From: Brachycybe producta
Taxonomy: Eukaryota > Arthropoda > Diplopoda > Playtdesmida > Andrognathidae
Length of the DNA: 64,000 nucleotides
Assembly: GCA_036925085.1 (NCBI GenBank)
Contig: JAUPFP010000017.1
Coordinates: 2,061,058-2,125,057, forward strand
Direction: 5' to 3'
In this document: positions 41,547 to 54,838 of the stretch, piece after piece
Layout of the letters: each line of letters starts with the position of its first letter
How positions within the stretch are numbered: position 1 is the stretch's first letter
Translations under genes and position numbers: made by a program
The notes under the pieces: model-generated
What the model was told of the DNA's origin: nothing
The model's input: only the letters and a program-made list of their open reading frames with translations
Databases searched by the model: none

Positions 41547-42152
41547 TAATTAAATATAGATGAAGTTTTTTTTCTGGGCGATATAACTCGGGAACGGGAT
41601 CATACCCACAATAATGAATTAAATTTTAAAAGGTTCTATATATTTAAAGGATGCTAATATTTAATTTTATAATTTGTTTGGATAATGGCAACTATTTTTA
41701 ATCTTTTAATACATGTATATTTGTATAATTGAGCATTTTTCCCAGGTTTTTAACTGAGGATATCCATAGCCCTTGGAGGGTGTGGGAACCAAATAATGGG
41801 GATATGAGATCTTGTGACCGTGAGACCGCTGTGATTTTCCCTACCTTCCTTATTATATGAATTCCTTAAAGTTCCTGGGCTTTTTGAAGGCAACAACAAA
41901 ATGCATGGTGTTCCATTACCACCATCAATGGCTTCCTAAAACGATCCTACCTTGCCCATCTGGACGCCAAACACTACTTCTAAGCACTCCCTTTTTGTAG
42001 TATAATTTCTTTATAGATTGAAAAAGAAGATACAGACGGAGTTTCAAATGTGCTTGGATTTGCTCTGTGCACATACAGGGCTACACGGAGAAGATTCGAG
42101 CTACAGAGGTAGTCGGATGCTCATGGATTGTGATCAGCCTTCTGTGTAGGGG
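41547..42152. other. Intron sequence, nothing recognised
   Basis: No gene or clear repeat. Confidence 0.5.
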
Positions 42153-42659
42153 TGTAATCTCACAAAATGGTGGTGACCATTCACTTCATGCCGCCATTGA
42201 TGATCATCTTCTTTTGTTGGTTGGAAGATGTGTTGCTCCGTAGGGATCTATATGTCTTCTTGTCCTATGGTGTCTCCGGCTTGTCTAGAGAAGGATTAGT
42301 TTCCAAACAGTAGACAATGCAATTTCATATTGCAAACACTTTTATTCACTCTTTCTTGTAAAGAAACAGTAACATTATAAGAATGAATAGTTATCAATTA
42401 AAGGTGCGTCCACGGGCCCATGATGTGATACAGATATGTTAATCATCGTAGTACAAAAGTTGAGCAAGAGTGGACAAAGAACAAAGACGAGCATGGTCTT
42501 TTTATACCTTGGATAAGTGTACACCTACGAGGTGTAACCAGGTCCAAGTGACCATGGTCCTAAGAGGATCAATCCGCCACTTAAGTATGAGTCAGAGAGA
42601 GAAAGGGAGAGACAAGTATGAGTTGTTTACCCCCAGGCTATGGGTTTCTGGGTGTTACA
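42153..42659 (-). mobile_element. Possible solo LTR
   Basis: On the minus strand the segment starts TGTAACACCCAGAAACCC and ends TTGTGAGATTACA, so it has TG...CA ends with TGTAA/TTACA inverted termini. A TATAAA box lies at about 42501-42506 (minus) and an AATAAA signal 160 bases downstream at 42341-42346 (minus), the promoter/polyA spacing of an LTR. I find no matching 5-bp duplication, so this remains tentative. Confidence 0.4.
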
Positions 42660-43557
42660 CTACTGTAGATGTCCTACATCAATAATGTGAACATTACTGG
42701 AGAGATGGGTGCCATATCATCCTATTTCTCAGCTGAGAAAATGACATTCATACTAACATGTGTCTTATTTGGGAACACTTCTTTAGAGACAACCTGAGTG
42801 CCAGCCTGGCTACTTTTTGGCTGTGGGGTTACTCAGTTGATGGAAACTGGTTTGGTGGGTGTGCCCATGGGCATGGGTGGCCTAAAGTCTAACGGCTGGA
42901 GGGCAGAAGTAATATTTCACACTGTCCACCAACAAGTTTACCTATTCCCACACATTCATCTATTAATTCTAAACCCCAGTGCGACTCAAAATAAAAAATA
43001 AGGCCTAATCAATTTTAATAAGAATTAAAATTAATAATATTTAATTCATAATTGTTTCTGTTTAAATTAAACAATAAAAAACTACATTCTTGTTAAAATG
43101 CCCCTTTTGGACTTTTGCGCCCTAGGCGACAGCCTAAGTTTGCCTAATGTATTGGCTGGTCCTGGCACCAGTAGCGTAGCTAGGGGGGAAGGGCGGTCCG
43201 TCCCGGGCGGTACTTTTTTTGGGGTGGCACCAACGAAAAGAAAAGTTTTTTACCCTGTCGGGATAGTAGAAGGGTTTCTCTAAAAACTTAAAAAAGCAGA
43301 GATTGCAGAAACTGCAGAGCAGCAGAAAGATAAAATTATGAATTTGTTGTAGCTCGCTGCACTCGCGGAATATATTCTGCAATCCAGTATTATTTTTTAA
43401 GCCTGGAAAACATACACAATTGAGGAAAAAAATGAAAATTGATCTCGATAAATAATTACTGCCTGGCACCACACTTTGCTAACTAGAAACGCTGGTGACA
43501 CTGTGTATTGTGAACAGCTTCTCTCAAAAAGAAAAGCAATAAATGGGGTCCAAGCAT
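42660..43557. other. Intron sequence
   Basis: Contains a GC-rich stretch (GTAGCGTAGCTAGGGGGG at about 43170), probably a decayed MITE or SINE end. No gene. Confidence 0.4.
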
Positions 43558-43762
43558 ACAGGCAATTAGAAATCGTGACGAACTTCAGTTGGCTCCGCCC
43601 TTTTTATGACGAACGCAACTTCTAATTGGTTGGTTGTGTAGTCGGACGTCACATGCTCCGCCCTTTTCAACGTCGAACCACACAACAAACAAATTAGAAG
43701 TTGCTGGTCGTCATAAAAAGGGCAGAGTCAACTGAAGTTCGTCCCGATTTCTAATTGCCTGT
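43558..43762. mobile_element. 205-bp palindromic MITE (ACAGGCAATTAG), copy 2, perfect 9-bp TSD
   Basis: Ends ACAGGCAATTAG and CTAATTGCCTGT are flanked by a perfect 9-base duplication TCCAAGCAT (43549-43557 and 43763-43771). It lies 70 bases upstream of SLC26 exon 2. Confidence 0.9.
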
Positions 43763-43832
43763 TCCAAGCATTGAGCATAAATGACATACTGTACAACAAT
43801 TAATAAATTGCTTCTTCTTTTCATGTATATAG

Positions 43833-44027
43833 GTGCAATAGAGTCTACTGCCGATGTTATTAGATCGCAATGCAACTGTACAAACACACTTTCTTCTCGT
43901 TATTGGTGCAATTTTGCGAAACATCATATTCCCATTATCAGTTGGATTCCACGCTACAGTGCGAGACAAAACCTTGTTTCAGATATAATAGCAGGAATCA
44001 CTGTAGGTGTCATGCATATACCACAAG
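43833..44027 (+). CDS. SLC26-type anion transporter, second coding exon
   Basis: The acceptor CATGTATATAG precedes it and the donor CAAG|GTAAAA follows. With the one base left from exon 1 it reads SAIESTADVIR... and then HHIPIISWIPRYSARQNLVS and IIAGITVGVMHIPQ. The last part is the SLC26 signature leading into transmembrane helix 1 (D-x-x-A-G-I-T-V-G-V-M-H-I-P-Q-G). It ends one base into the Gly codon. The N-linked-type cysteine-rich stretch CNCTNTLSS just before is unusual but in frame. Confidence 0.85.
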
Positions 44028-44191
44028 GTAAAATATTTTCTAATACACATATTAAAACTATTTTGAATGTACGAGCCATAGACTTTTTGAACCAAAGTTA
44101 AAAAAAAGCATCAGGGTTGCAGACAAAGGTCAACAAACGGTGAATGCGGTACACAAGTCATTTTCAAACTAATGTTGGAAAATATACCTAA

Positions 44192-44831
44192 AGCCCCTAT
44201 ATTACACTAGCAACCTCCAATGCAATTCAACTTGCAATGCAACCTGGTATCATGTGTGATGTGACTTGCAACTAGGGCTTTGTAATAAACTTCTATAACC
44301 TAGTTCCCAATCAAGTTTTCAAAACTTCGTTTATGTCAAGGGACCGACATTCGGGTGAATCTCGTACGGTATCGGAAGCCATTTTACTTTTAATCCGCGT
44401 TTTGCTGAATTTTAAAATTTCAATTCTATTCTGGATATCCAGTAAAATGCAGCTAAAAAGTAAAACGACTTTCCATCCACACGATCTGCTGTGAATCGTA
44501 GTGAAAATCGTACATGATTTTCTTCAATGTCTGCCCCCTTGGTTTGTGTCCATTGTGTCCATATTGAAGTTCATAAACCGGAAGTTATGAAACCGCGAAT
44601 TCGTTCAATATTACATGTGTCATTTCCAGCAAACGGCCTGATTGGTTGTTTGTCAGAAAGTTTAATTGAAAAGTCTGTCAGAAGTTGAATCTGTTCAACT
44701 CGGTGAGACTGAGTTTGACACTAGTTGAAAGGATTTATCAAGTTGCATGTCATATCATACTATAAACAAGGAAGTTGCATGTCACATTGCACATTTTATT
44801 GCATTAAAAGTTGCTAGTGTAATAGCAGCTT
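44192..44831 (+). mobile_element. MITE family B, copy 3
   Basis: Starts AGCCCCTATATTACACTAGC and ends AAAGTTGCTAGTGTAATAGC, with the same interior as 35211-35886 (CAATGCAATTCAACTTGCAA, ATTTTCTTCAATGTCTGCC). Inserted in SLC26 intron 2. Confidence 0.75.
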
Positions 44832-45269
44832 AAAAATAATTTAAAAAACCATAAATAAACCACAGTGAAGCCAATAAAATGGCGCACGTGCAGCTGTTTT
44901 TCTCTTTTTTTAATATTATTTTTATTTTTATTTTTACGAGCATTTTAATGAATTTCTTTCTTAAGAGCGCATAACATAAGAGTTAGAAATTCGTGATTTT
45001 GAAATAGTTTTTAAAAATAGAAACGCACTTACCAATTTTTTTGTCATTCTTTCACTCGATCAGCATATATTTAAGGTGCACATTGCACTTTGAACCGTCA
45101 AAATTGGACAACTTTATAGCCGCGACTAAGTATTTTTAAAAATTAATGTTTTTTCTTTAACAGATATAAATATGGGTTCAATACAAAAAAGTTTCTAGTG
45201 CTCTTAGCAGCCTTTTAAAAGCGCGCATAGTGAAATATCAACGCGTTTGTTATAGGAAAGGAGAGAGAA
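44832..45269. other. Intron sequence
   Basis: Nothing recognised. Confidence 0.5.
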
Positions 45270-45696
45270 AACAATAGTACAGAAGCCCTGGAGGCTCATG
45301 TGTTAAATAATTTTGAACGTACTGTCCTTGAAATTTCAGAGATAATAAGTCTGAAATTTCAGACTTATTGTCTACAATATATGAGACAACATTTCTATGT
45401 TAAATCCTGGAATTATTTCATAGTTATTGTATTTTGAACATAAAGTTATTGCATTCTGACCAGTGCCATAGGTATGTTTGGTTGCACCATCCTCTTGCTG
45501 CTAAAAACACTGCAACCTCATGCAACCCCACTCACTCTGAATAATATTCACAATTTTTATCACACTTATATTCATATACATTCACATGATCTCACAAATA
45601 AGTTATTTATACATTCACACAATCTCACAATCTTTTTATAGAAAAAATCAAATGTCTAAAAAATATAAATCTTATATCTGTATATATATAAAAATG

Positions 45697-45984
<288 letters not shown>

Positions 45985-46109
45985 CTGGCTGAGTTACCCG
46001 GGGAAAAATATGAAGATACCCTTGCCGCCCCGTTCTTCTTGCTTGAATATGAATTATGCATACAGCTTTTATTTTTATGAATACCTAGATAATAGATATG
46101 AAAACATGT

Positions 46110-46260
46110 CATATCCAGTATATAGACATTTGTCCTAAGCCTTGAAACTATTTGCCCTAAAAAAACATTTGCTCTAAATGGACACTTGCCCCACAGCCAT
46201 TTGCAATAGAGACATTTGCCCTAAAACTGTTTGCCCTAGAGACATTTGTCTTAATAGATA
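46110..46260. repeat. TTTGCCCTAAA-type array
   Basis: Degenerate units such as CTATTTGCCCTAAAAAAACA and GACATTTGCCCTAAAACTG, in the same orientation as the first arm of the 2.3-kb array. Confidence 0.7.
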
Positions 46261-46432
46261 TTGATAGAGATACTAAGTCTGAAATTTCAGACTTAGTATC
46301 TCTATCAATATCTATGAGTTGAGTTGCTCATGTGTGAAATAATTTTTAGCATACTGTCTCTGATATAAATATCAGAGACAGTATGTTAAAAAACAATTTC
46401 ACACTGGAGCCTCCAGGGCTTCGGTACAATAG

Positions 46433-49400
46433 AAATAAATAACAAATTTACATATGTTGTTAGACCTTAGACTATTACTTTCCTGGACTGGCAACTTCCT
46501 ATCTTCTTCATGTTAAAGCATTGAATGCATGGTCTAAGGCAAAAGTGAAGCTAGTTCCGTCTGATGGCATTATTTGTGGGTAAAATCCGAGTGAGTCTCG
46601 TTTTTGCAAAGGGGAAGACATTGGCGGTGAATCATGCACTGTATGGCAAGCCATTTTTTAGTTTTTCCACGTTTTACTGGATTTTCAGATTTTAATTTCC
46701 ATATGTACGATCTGCTGTGAATCTGGATGAATTTTTGCAAATCTTAGTGAATCTCGTACATGATTTTTTTTTCAATGTCTGCCACCTTGAAATACACCCT
46801 CTCTAACTACAAAATGAACTCGTCCTAAACTTGACACCTTCTCTAAATTCGATATACCATAGTCCCGCTAGACTAGGCACTGTTTCTAAAGCAACGCTGC
46901 ATATCAGTTGAACACAAAATTTCGGGAGTTGTAAGTCCAGTAAGGTAATAGTCTAAGGGTAGTCTTAGGATAGTCGTAGGATAGTCTTAGGTATTGTGAA
47001 GTCGTCAGGAACTTCTAAAAATTGGTTTACCTTGTGAGGCTTTCTTAACTATGAAATACCGGTATAAATTTACTTATACCAAAATTTAACAGCTACTGAA
47101 ACTGATAAAAAGTGTTTACATGCTTGGTGTTAAGCATACATTGAAAAAATGTCGCGAATTAGTGTGACTGGCGTCGCTCCCCACTAGAAAACAAATATTC
47201 AAGGGGGAGGAGGAGGCGAAGTGCCTATGTGGACATTACTGAGATAGGAGTTTCTAGCTAGTACGCATGACTGCATACAGTATAATACAGTAAGCACGAG
47301 AGAGGACATAGTAAAACCAATATGGGAGAGTTATGAACATTAGATCAGCAGTCTTCAAACTTTGGCAATCCGCGGATCCCTTTTTCGAGATTAATTTATT
47401 CTACTTAACCCTATGTTCAATATTTAATTTATTAAATATATCAATTTCCAGGGGATCCCCTTAGGGGATTCTAAGTTTACTTCAAATAAACCAAATTTAA
47501 TAAATAATTGACTTTTTGCCGCTTACGTTTGTAAGAATTAAAAAAACCAGAAATAAGTATTTACTACTTAGCACTCAATGAAATCTAGATGTAACTGAAA
47601 GAAACACATATTTGTTTGTAAAGAAAAATGTTTCTTTAGGTGTGTCGTCCGTGTTGGTTGTTTTCTGGCTTTATAGCTTTATTTTTGAAAATAACCAACT
47701 GAATTTAATTTTAAGTTTAAGGTTCAGGGTCAATGAAGGCCCATAAAAATAAATAAATCAAATTGACTCAAATTTTATTTAAGTTAAAGAATACTTTATT
47801 TTACTTCATAGAAAAATATAAACTTGGATTAACATGACCTTTACCAAAAATATTATAAAAGGATTATCATAGGATTTTTTCCATATCATTAATTGATTAA
47901 ACACAAATATGATACTATAATAAGATTAAAAAGTGGGCTTAAGAAGTTACATATGTTTATATTTGAAATACTGATTTAGCAAAAATGTGTACATAATGAC
48001 AATAAGGCTATGAATTAAAATGAAAAGTATAAAAAGCTAAATAATTTCAGAAAAAATAAAAAATAGAAATAATAAAAGAAAATACATATAACACTTACAT
48101 AAGAACAGCAAACCACCTACAGCATCAAATGAGGATGAACACTTCCAAACTAGCTCTGACTGAGTTTACTCTTGTTTCTCTTTAGAACCAACTGGCTACA
48201 GTACTCCATTTAAATGGAAACTATTAGATTAGTGGTACCCTCTGAGTGTACTTAAATAAAGCCAGCTCAAGCTATCTCTCTTTGAATCAGTCATGCTGAA
48301 TTCACCCTTTAGTTTTGTCACTAGGAACCAACAGATCTGCAGTACTCCAATAACATGGAAACTAGCAGAAATCTGTTACCCTACTGCTTTACTCAGATAA
48401 TTCAAGCTGACTATTCCAAAGCAAGTTAAACTATGGTCTCAGGAGCAACCATCAAACTTAGCCACAGTACTCCAATTATTGTAACTAGTGGTTTTAGTTT
48501 TGAGGTACTGCTCCAAAGTACCTTTAACTGTTGGAAGTGTTTGCTGTTGAGAATTCTCCAGTGAAGATGGCTTAAAAGCCAAAAAGCCTCTCTTTTTAGT
48601 ACTATTGTGGCCTTTTTATATAAAATAACCTTCATAGACTAACAGTGGAGAATTCTCATTGGTCACTGTGACGTAACATAATTTACATAATTTTCAGACA
48701 CTTTTATTTAAATTGTATTAGAACCTTCATGGAGCATTTATGTTGGGGGCATAAATACTCCATGTTCTCAAAACCAGGAAAATAGAGGGGTTGTTTGTTT
48801 TTCTCCCTGTCTGGGATTTTTGGTGAATAGGCCTGGTCTATAGAAAATGTGGTCAATATGTAGACAGTCTAATTATCTCTATAGTTTCTTCTGGCCTCTC
48901 ACTAGAGGGGAAGGGTGGAACAGGAGGTGACAAAATGAAAAGGTGGAAGGAAAAAGGCAAAAGTTTCAATTCTAATCCTCAACTAGGGGAAGGTATAAAC
49001 AAAATATATTGGGTGTACAGGTGTTACAGGCATAATCAGAAACCCTATTGATAGAAAAGAGACTTTGAGAATTGTAAAGACTAAAAAATGTATTTCACAA
49101 AATTGACAATTATACTATTCTAACTAATAAATATTTATAAACAAAAATTCAGACAATAATAACTGTGAAACAATCTACATCCGTATATTAAATTTAAATA
49201 TGTATACGAGCGATGATCGTGCACACAATATGCGAGTGCATGATTACAATATCTTAAAAATGGAATTGAATGGGGGTGTCCGTTGTATAAAATGTAGCAT
49301 GCATCAAAGTAGTGTAATTTTGCTTGGTTTTCGTGAAAAATTTCTTGTACAAGAAATGCTAACAATTGCCACTATTGATCGTATTGAAAATAAAAATAGA

Positions 49401-49498
49401 GAAAAGGTGAATAACAAAATACTATAGTTAATGTGTGGCGCAGTTATGTTTTTAACTGTTGCTTTTCATTAAGTAGCAGTTATATTCGTTACTTTAAG
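46433..49498. other. SLC26 intron 2, decayed repeats
   Basis: About 46580-46790 resembles the interior of MITE B. A CAGCAGTCTTCAAACTTTGG hAT-like end lies at about 47346. About 47640-49035 could be a decayed minus-strand LTR (minus-strand TGTAACACCTGTACACCC near 49030, TATAAAAAG near 48615, AATAAA near 47785), but no second end or duplication is certain. No coding exon is recognised. Confidence 0.4.
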
Positions 49499-50140
49499 CC
49501 TAGTACACACCAGATTCTTTGTTGCAATACATTGTTGTGGGACTGCTCCGATTCAATGTTGCGGGGCAGAATCGCAACTATCGTGATTCAGACCCACAAC
49601 ATTGTTCCGTGTGTTCCAGACCTACACTCAAGTGTTTCTTCCTCCTTCTTACTTTCACCATGTAAATATCACCAGCGGAAGTGGCCCTTGCAATATGAGC
49701 ATACACGGTGATTCACAAAGAGGGGAAAGCTGAGAGCTTTTGGACACCCTGAAATCGGAAGATGGGGCAGGATTTCTAAATTTCATTTTTTTAGTTACCA
49801 TTGTAATCAGAAGACCATAACTTCCCACAAACAATTTATACAGAAGGTCCTCAATTAGTTTAACAATATTTTCAGTGGCCGACATCTTTTTTTAAGTCTA
49901 GTACTAGACTTAAAAAATGACGTGGACCACTGAAAAAGACTCAAAGGGCTCAGTTTGCTTTTAATTTTTAAAGATGTCTTTAATAATTAATAGCAAACTG
50001 AGCCCTTTGACTCTTTTTGTTCATGTTTCAAAAGACGTCCACAGAATGAAATGTCCCGCAACAATGTTGAAATGTTTCCCATTTCGATGGGACTCAAAAA
50101 AACATGAATCTGAGCTGCTGTGATTCAGCCCCGCAACATG
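49499..50140 (+). mobile_element. MITE family A, copy 3
   Basis: Starts TAGTACACACCAGATTCTTT. The core palindrome is at about 49937-50020. The right terminus is cut off after GATTCAGCCCCGCAACATG, 87 bases before SLC26 exon 3. Confidence 0.75.
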
Positions 50141-50226
50141 AGAATAAAAAACGCCTATTTCAAAGTTTTCCATCAACTTGAAAATTAATCGTGTAATTTG
50201 AAAAGATACTTTTTTTCTTCTTTTAG

Positions 50227-50337
50227 GTATGGCATATGCAATGTTGGCAAACGTTCCTCCTGTTTTAGGACTATATGTGTCCTTGTTTCCTGTCATTATC
50301 TATGCATTCATGGGAACATCAAGGCATATATCAATAG
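50227..50337 (+). CDS. SLC26-type anion transporter, third coding exon
   Basis: Acceptor TTCTTTTAG and donor ATAG|GTAATA. In phase with exon 2 it encodes the hallmark [19 protein letters not shown] and then [14 protein letters not shown], i.e. transmembrane helices 2-3 of the SLC26 transport core. 111 bases, phase 1 to phase 1. Near-identical spacing to SLC26A3/A5/A6-type proteins; the exact paralogue is not resolved. Confidence 0.9.
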
Positions 50338-50414
50338 GTAATAATTTTTTTATTAAAAAAAGCAATATTAATTAAAGTATACATTTTATTGTATGACTTT
50401 TTGGCAACTTCTAG

Positions 50415-50596
50415 GAACATTTGCAGTTGTGTGTCTCATGCTTAGTAAATCTGTGGATAGATTGGCTTCACCTACATCGCAGCCACCTATTGACAGTGGT
50501 CTAAATAATATTACAATGTCTGATATAAACACTTCAGTGAGTTATACACCTGTGGAGGTTGCAGTTGTTGTATGTTTTACAGTGGGAGTCATACAG
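50415..50596 (+). CDS. SLC26-type anion transporter, fourth coding exon
   Basis: Acceptor CTTCTAG and donor ACAG|GTAATA. It continues GTFAVVCLMLSKSVDRLASP, a variable extracellular loop with possible N-glycosylation sites (NITM, NTSV), and VEVAVVVCFTVGVIQ (next helix). 182 bases, ending in phase 0. Only about the first third of the transporter is in the window. Later exons should lie beyond the retrotransposons, to the right of 63994. Confidence 0.9.
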
Positions 50597-50935
50597 GTAA
50601 TATAATAACTTCTTGCTACACCGTAATAGTAAGTTTTCTACTATAGTTGCATCAACATAAGATGAAGTTTGAAATATCAAAGAGATTGAGAAAAAGTTTA
50701 AGATTGTGTCATTTAGTCTGATAGAATAAGGATCATAAGACACGCTCTCAAAAGTTTAAATGAAACAATTCTTGGATTCATTAATGACATGCCTAAATTT
50801 TTGTCAAATGCTCTGACGTAACAAGGTTAATCTAACGATGTCAATTATATAAGATGTGAGAGGATATAATCAATATTAATCATACAGCATAAAATTATCG
50901 AAAATGTGGTTAATTTTTGTTAATAGAAAACATGT
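50597..50935. other. Intron sequence
   Basis: AT-rich, nothing recognised. Confidence 0.5.
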
Positions 50936-51683
50936 TGTAATGGCCCGACTGACCGTCGCAATAACCCCAGGCAAGTTTTCCCCAACTAACCCGGCCCAAC
51001 TCCATCAGGGATGGGATCCGAGTCATGGCTATCCCTTTTGCACGCTTCCTTGGGTGGTGCTGGCCAACCCGGAGTTCCCCTCGACACAAACGATGGACGA
51101 ACGCCGCAGAACAAGTCGAGGTGCCACGGTGAACTCCCGGTGGATTTTACCGTGAATCGAGGCAAAGAACCGGCCGGCTACGGCCGGAACAAGACGGCGG
51201 AGATCTCCCCATGAAACCCCAACCCTCCCGTGGTTACTTCCCCCAAGAAAACACGACACCGTGTAGATAAGATAAATAAGTTTAATTAAACACTTACTGT
51301 GATAAACAAGCATCTGCTGGCTAATTCAGCCAGCAGGAAGAACACAAAAGGTGAATAAATAAATATAATATGGTGAATATGGTGGCCATCTTTCCTGGAG
51401 GTCATTCTTCTGACCTCCAGCTGCAAGGTGTTTTTTTTCTTTTGTCCACACTACACTGTCCTCCAAAATGGCCGACCAGGCCATTATAAGTCCCACAGGC
51501 TGCTCCACCTGGGGGAGGACAGTGACCTTACTTCACCTCTCACCTATTAACTTCCAATGGTGAGAGGCAGCTGGCCTCAATATGGCATCTGCCTGGCTGC
51601 CTACTCCAAGCAGCCTAGCAGATGACCATCAGGATTTAGTCTGCTCCTTTTAATTAAGTAAGGAGCCAGACTGAGTCGTCACA
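50936..51683 (-). repeat. 3' LTR of copy 1
   Basis: On the minus strand it starts TGTGACGACTCAGTCTGG directly after the purine tract GGGAAGTTGAGGGGGT and ends CGGGCCATTACA. About 748 bp, homologous to 56758-57560. AATAAA-like signal near 51280-51360 (minus). Confidence 0.7.
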
Positions 51684-51753
51684 ACCCCCTCAACTTCCCT
51701 GTTCCGTGCCGGAAACAGGTCCGTTGAGCCAGTTAGGGTTGCTCCTGTTGACC

Positions 51754-54573
51754 CTACTCAGACGGCTTTTCTGGAGGTGGAGCAGAGATGACACCCATCC
51801 ACTCCACTATCCACCGACGTGTCCACCACAAACAAATCTGGGTGTTCCTCCACCTGAGTCCGGTATCGAAGACCGTCCCCCTGAGTCGCTCTTCCTCCAG
51901 GCATCGCAACTCCACGATGCCCATTTGATCAAGCTGTGGACTCACATGAAGTGTCTAACTCGTTAAGAGGTCCACCAGGGCAACCGCAGGATCGGTCTCA
52001 CACCCTGGTAGGGGCTGCGTAATGTACTGAGCAGCCATACCTCTTATGTTGCATCCCAGCAGATGCTTGACGTATGGGGCTGCGAGGCGGGTTAGATGCA
52101 CTATCCCGTCTCCTAGTCCCATCATGTCCAAAACAGCGAACTTCTGCCATACTGAGTTGACAAGCAACACCGGATAGTCTCTACCACCAAAAGCAAGCAC
52201 ATAGCACATGCTGAATGATGGCAACAACCCAACCCACAGAATTGGGAGTGGTTCTGCTAAGCGGTAGTACCCGTGGTATTGGTACCCCTCCATTCCCGGC
52301 TGGTCCTGCCACAGACCAAGCCGGTTATTCAAAAAGACCTCTCCTTCTGAATAAGGAGGATCCGCACCAAAGCATCAACCCTCGCCCTCAGGCTGGTGAG
52401 ACTTAGATCGTTCTTTTGGTCCTAGGGTTGCAAAAACCCCTTCGTTAGGACGAGAGAAGGTTGTACTCCCACTGGGAGTCACAGGACCACGTTTTGTGGG
52501 AACATTAACTTTCCCCACTAGGTTGTCTTCGCCCTGAGGTAAGAGCAAGCTCACCCGGTGGAGAGTTCCCACCGACCGAACTGACAGGCTCGGTACTTTG
52601 ACCACCTTCGGGGAGGATGGAGGGATGCCGACCAGCACATCATGCATCGATCTCCCATCTGTCCGCGCCATCACTACTGGATGAGTATGGTCAAGTTGGT
52701 TCCCGACCGGCACGCTCTTTCCAACATGCTGGGACACCTCCTCATCCATCCCAACACTCTCGCCTCTAGTCCCCTGGGACTTCTTTGCAGGAGGTTCCAG
52801 ACCTTCCCTCTTCTCATGTTTGGACCTCTTGTCCTTTTTGTGAGAAGAGAATTTACTGTGCCTCGAGCCGGAACCAACAGAGCTCGAGGACTTATCAGGC
52901 CGGTCAAACTTTGGAGGGTGGTTAGTTTCCTTAGTTTGACTGAACTTACCATCCGAAGCCTTTCCAGCCGTAGCTGTAATCGCCTTCGGGATGGCTTTCG
53001 TAGCCGAACCAACAGTCGAGGGCAGTCGGGTTGCCACGAAATGACCTCGGCTGTCCCGAGGAAGAAACGTCTTCCCTGGTGCAAGAGTCGGCTGACTCTT
53101 GCCACCAACAGCTTTATCCGCCGTGCCATGGGTTGATGCCTTGGCAGATTGTACCGCTCTCTGAGCAATTCGCTGTTGACCAGCAGTGGTGGTGACAATT
53201 GCAATCGGAGCGACACCACAACTGACAGCAGGTTCCCCTGTTACAAGCAGAACAATGGCAGGAGTTTCCGGCAGGGGCGAAAACTGACCTGCCCGGAGTT
53301 CGAACTCCTGGCGATCTTTGGAGGGCATTGCACAAGTAATAGCAGCCTCCAAACATGCTGAAGGAGCCGTAATGATTCGCAATTGCCCCTCCTGGCTCCG
53401 TTTCCTCAGCGGGAAAGCCTTCCCTCCCCCGGAGACATTTCTGTCCCTGACCACCACCACTGCTTGCTGAGGTGCCCTTACTGTGGACAAATACTACAAG
53501 CTGGGTAACCTGTTTCTCTGCCCTCCGGTCCCTTTTGGGAGTTGCGGACTTCCAGCCTGAACAACAAGCCACTGCTTCAGGCACACCGAAAGCAGGTGTC
53601 TTCTGTCTGGAAAGCACCCAGAGCCCCCTCAGGGTGAGTGAGAGGTTTGGGAAGAAGACCAACTGCTTTGGTAAATTTTGCCATTGCAGCTTGCTTGGAC
53701 TTCAAATGAGCCTCAGCCTCAGCCAGAGCTTTCATCCTGGCAGTGTAGCATGCAGCACCAATTTCTTTTTCTGGTGCTCAGTTCCGTCTTTCGGAACTTG
53801 CAAGCAAGAAAATTCCCCGACAAAATAGCACTTGTCGCCAATCGGGAAACCTTCCTGAAAAATTAGGCGATGTGCTTTGTCAAGCCGGTCAAATCGATCC
53901 TCTTCCTCGGCCACACCCAGAGGGTCGTCCTTCTGAGGATCTTCTTGACCAGTGGGGTTTTCTTTACGGGCTCCAGTCACCAACTGAGCACCCGTGGAGG
54001 CCTGGCCACTCCCTTCAGACTCTGAAGAGCAGTTTTGGCCCCTCCACTGCCTGGAGGTGTCTACCACCAAATCCACGGTGGTTTCTACCTCCATTTCCAT
54101 GTTTATGACCCGGAAGGCTCTCAAAGAGTCCACCCTGCTTTTCTCCACCAGGCTAGCCCAATCTAACCGGCTTTGGTCAGACGAAAACCCACGTTTGGCC
54201 ATTGGGGCAGCCTCTATGCAGGCAGCCACCCCTCCGACAGGCGTAATCGTGCCCACCAATTTCACAACCGTAGGAATCACCATGGCTCCCAACTGAATGG
54301 TTGCCCTTGGTGATTCCACAGTGGAAATCGGTGACAACTGTCCCCACATGCTTCCAACTACCATCAGAAGATTAAGGGATGGTCCAACAACCGTAGCTGC
54401 CGCTGGTAGTGGTGAACCCACCGATTCTCCACCCCCTACAGCTGCCATGGCCTGCCCTACAGGGCTAGGGAACCTCTCAGGCTCTGACTCCAACAGCCCT
54501 ACGTCCCCTGGATGCAACAAACAAGAGAGGCATAAGACCTGCTGCTCCCACCAACATCCTCTTTGTCCGCCAT
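51754..54573 (-). pseudogene. 3' ORF of the Gypsy-like element, copy 1 (decayed)
   Basis: Homologue of the large ORF at 57638-60673. The start codon is visible as CCACCATGGCGGAC at 54573, a good initiation context, just after a TTTCTTAG acceptor. The best-kept part is the C-terminal domain (MNNRLGLWQDQPGMEGYQYH at 52332, then GLWQ...PLPGCETDPAVALVDLL, and RGTVFDTGLRWRNTQICLWW further on). Several frameshifts split it into frames at 53732-54520, 52375-53490, 51955-52332 and 51754-51945. Protein-level similarity in the C-terminal domain, despite nucleotide divergence, shows the ORF was coding. Function unknown. Confidence 0.7.
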
Positions 54574-54838
54574 GGTGGACCTAAGAAATAGTAAAAACAG
54601 TTAAAAACCATTTTAAACTGTAAGGAAAGTGATTCCACGGACTGTCACCATGTAAAACACTTTTCACCATCCAAACGCCATGGAGCACGGTCATGACTGT
54701 CTCTAACAGTAATTGGACGGTTAGAACCATTTATTTCCCCATTTGACAGGCCAAACACCGTAGAACTTGGTCTCCACTAAGCCCTACAGCGTTAGTCCAC
54801 TCCACCATAGAGAAATGGGTGCTCCCCAAAGCGTACAC

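Noticed and set aside
52642-54584. Plus-strand ORFs across retrotransposon copy 1
   Set aside because: Antisense shadows of the minus-strand 3' ORF in GC-rich DNA; the homologous positions in copy 2 show the minus strand is the coding one.
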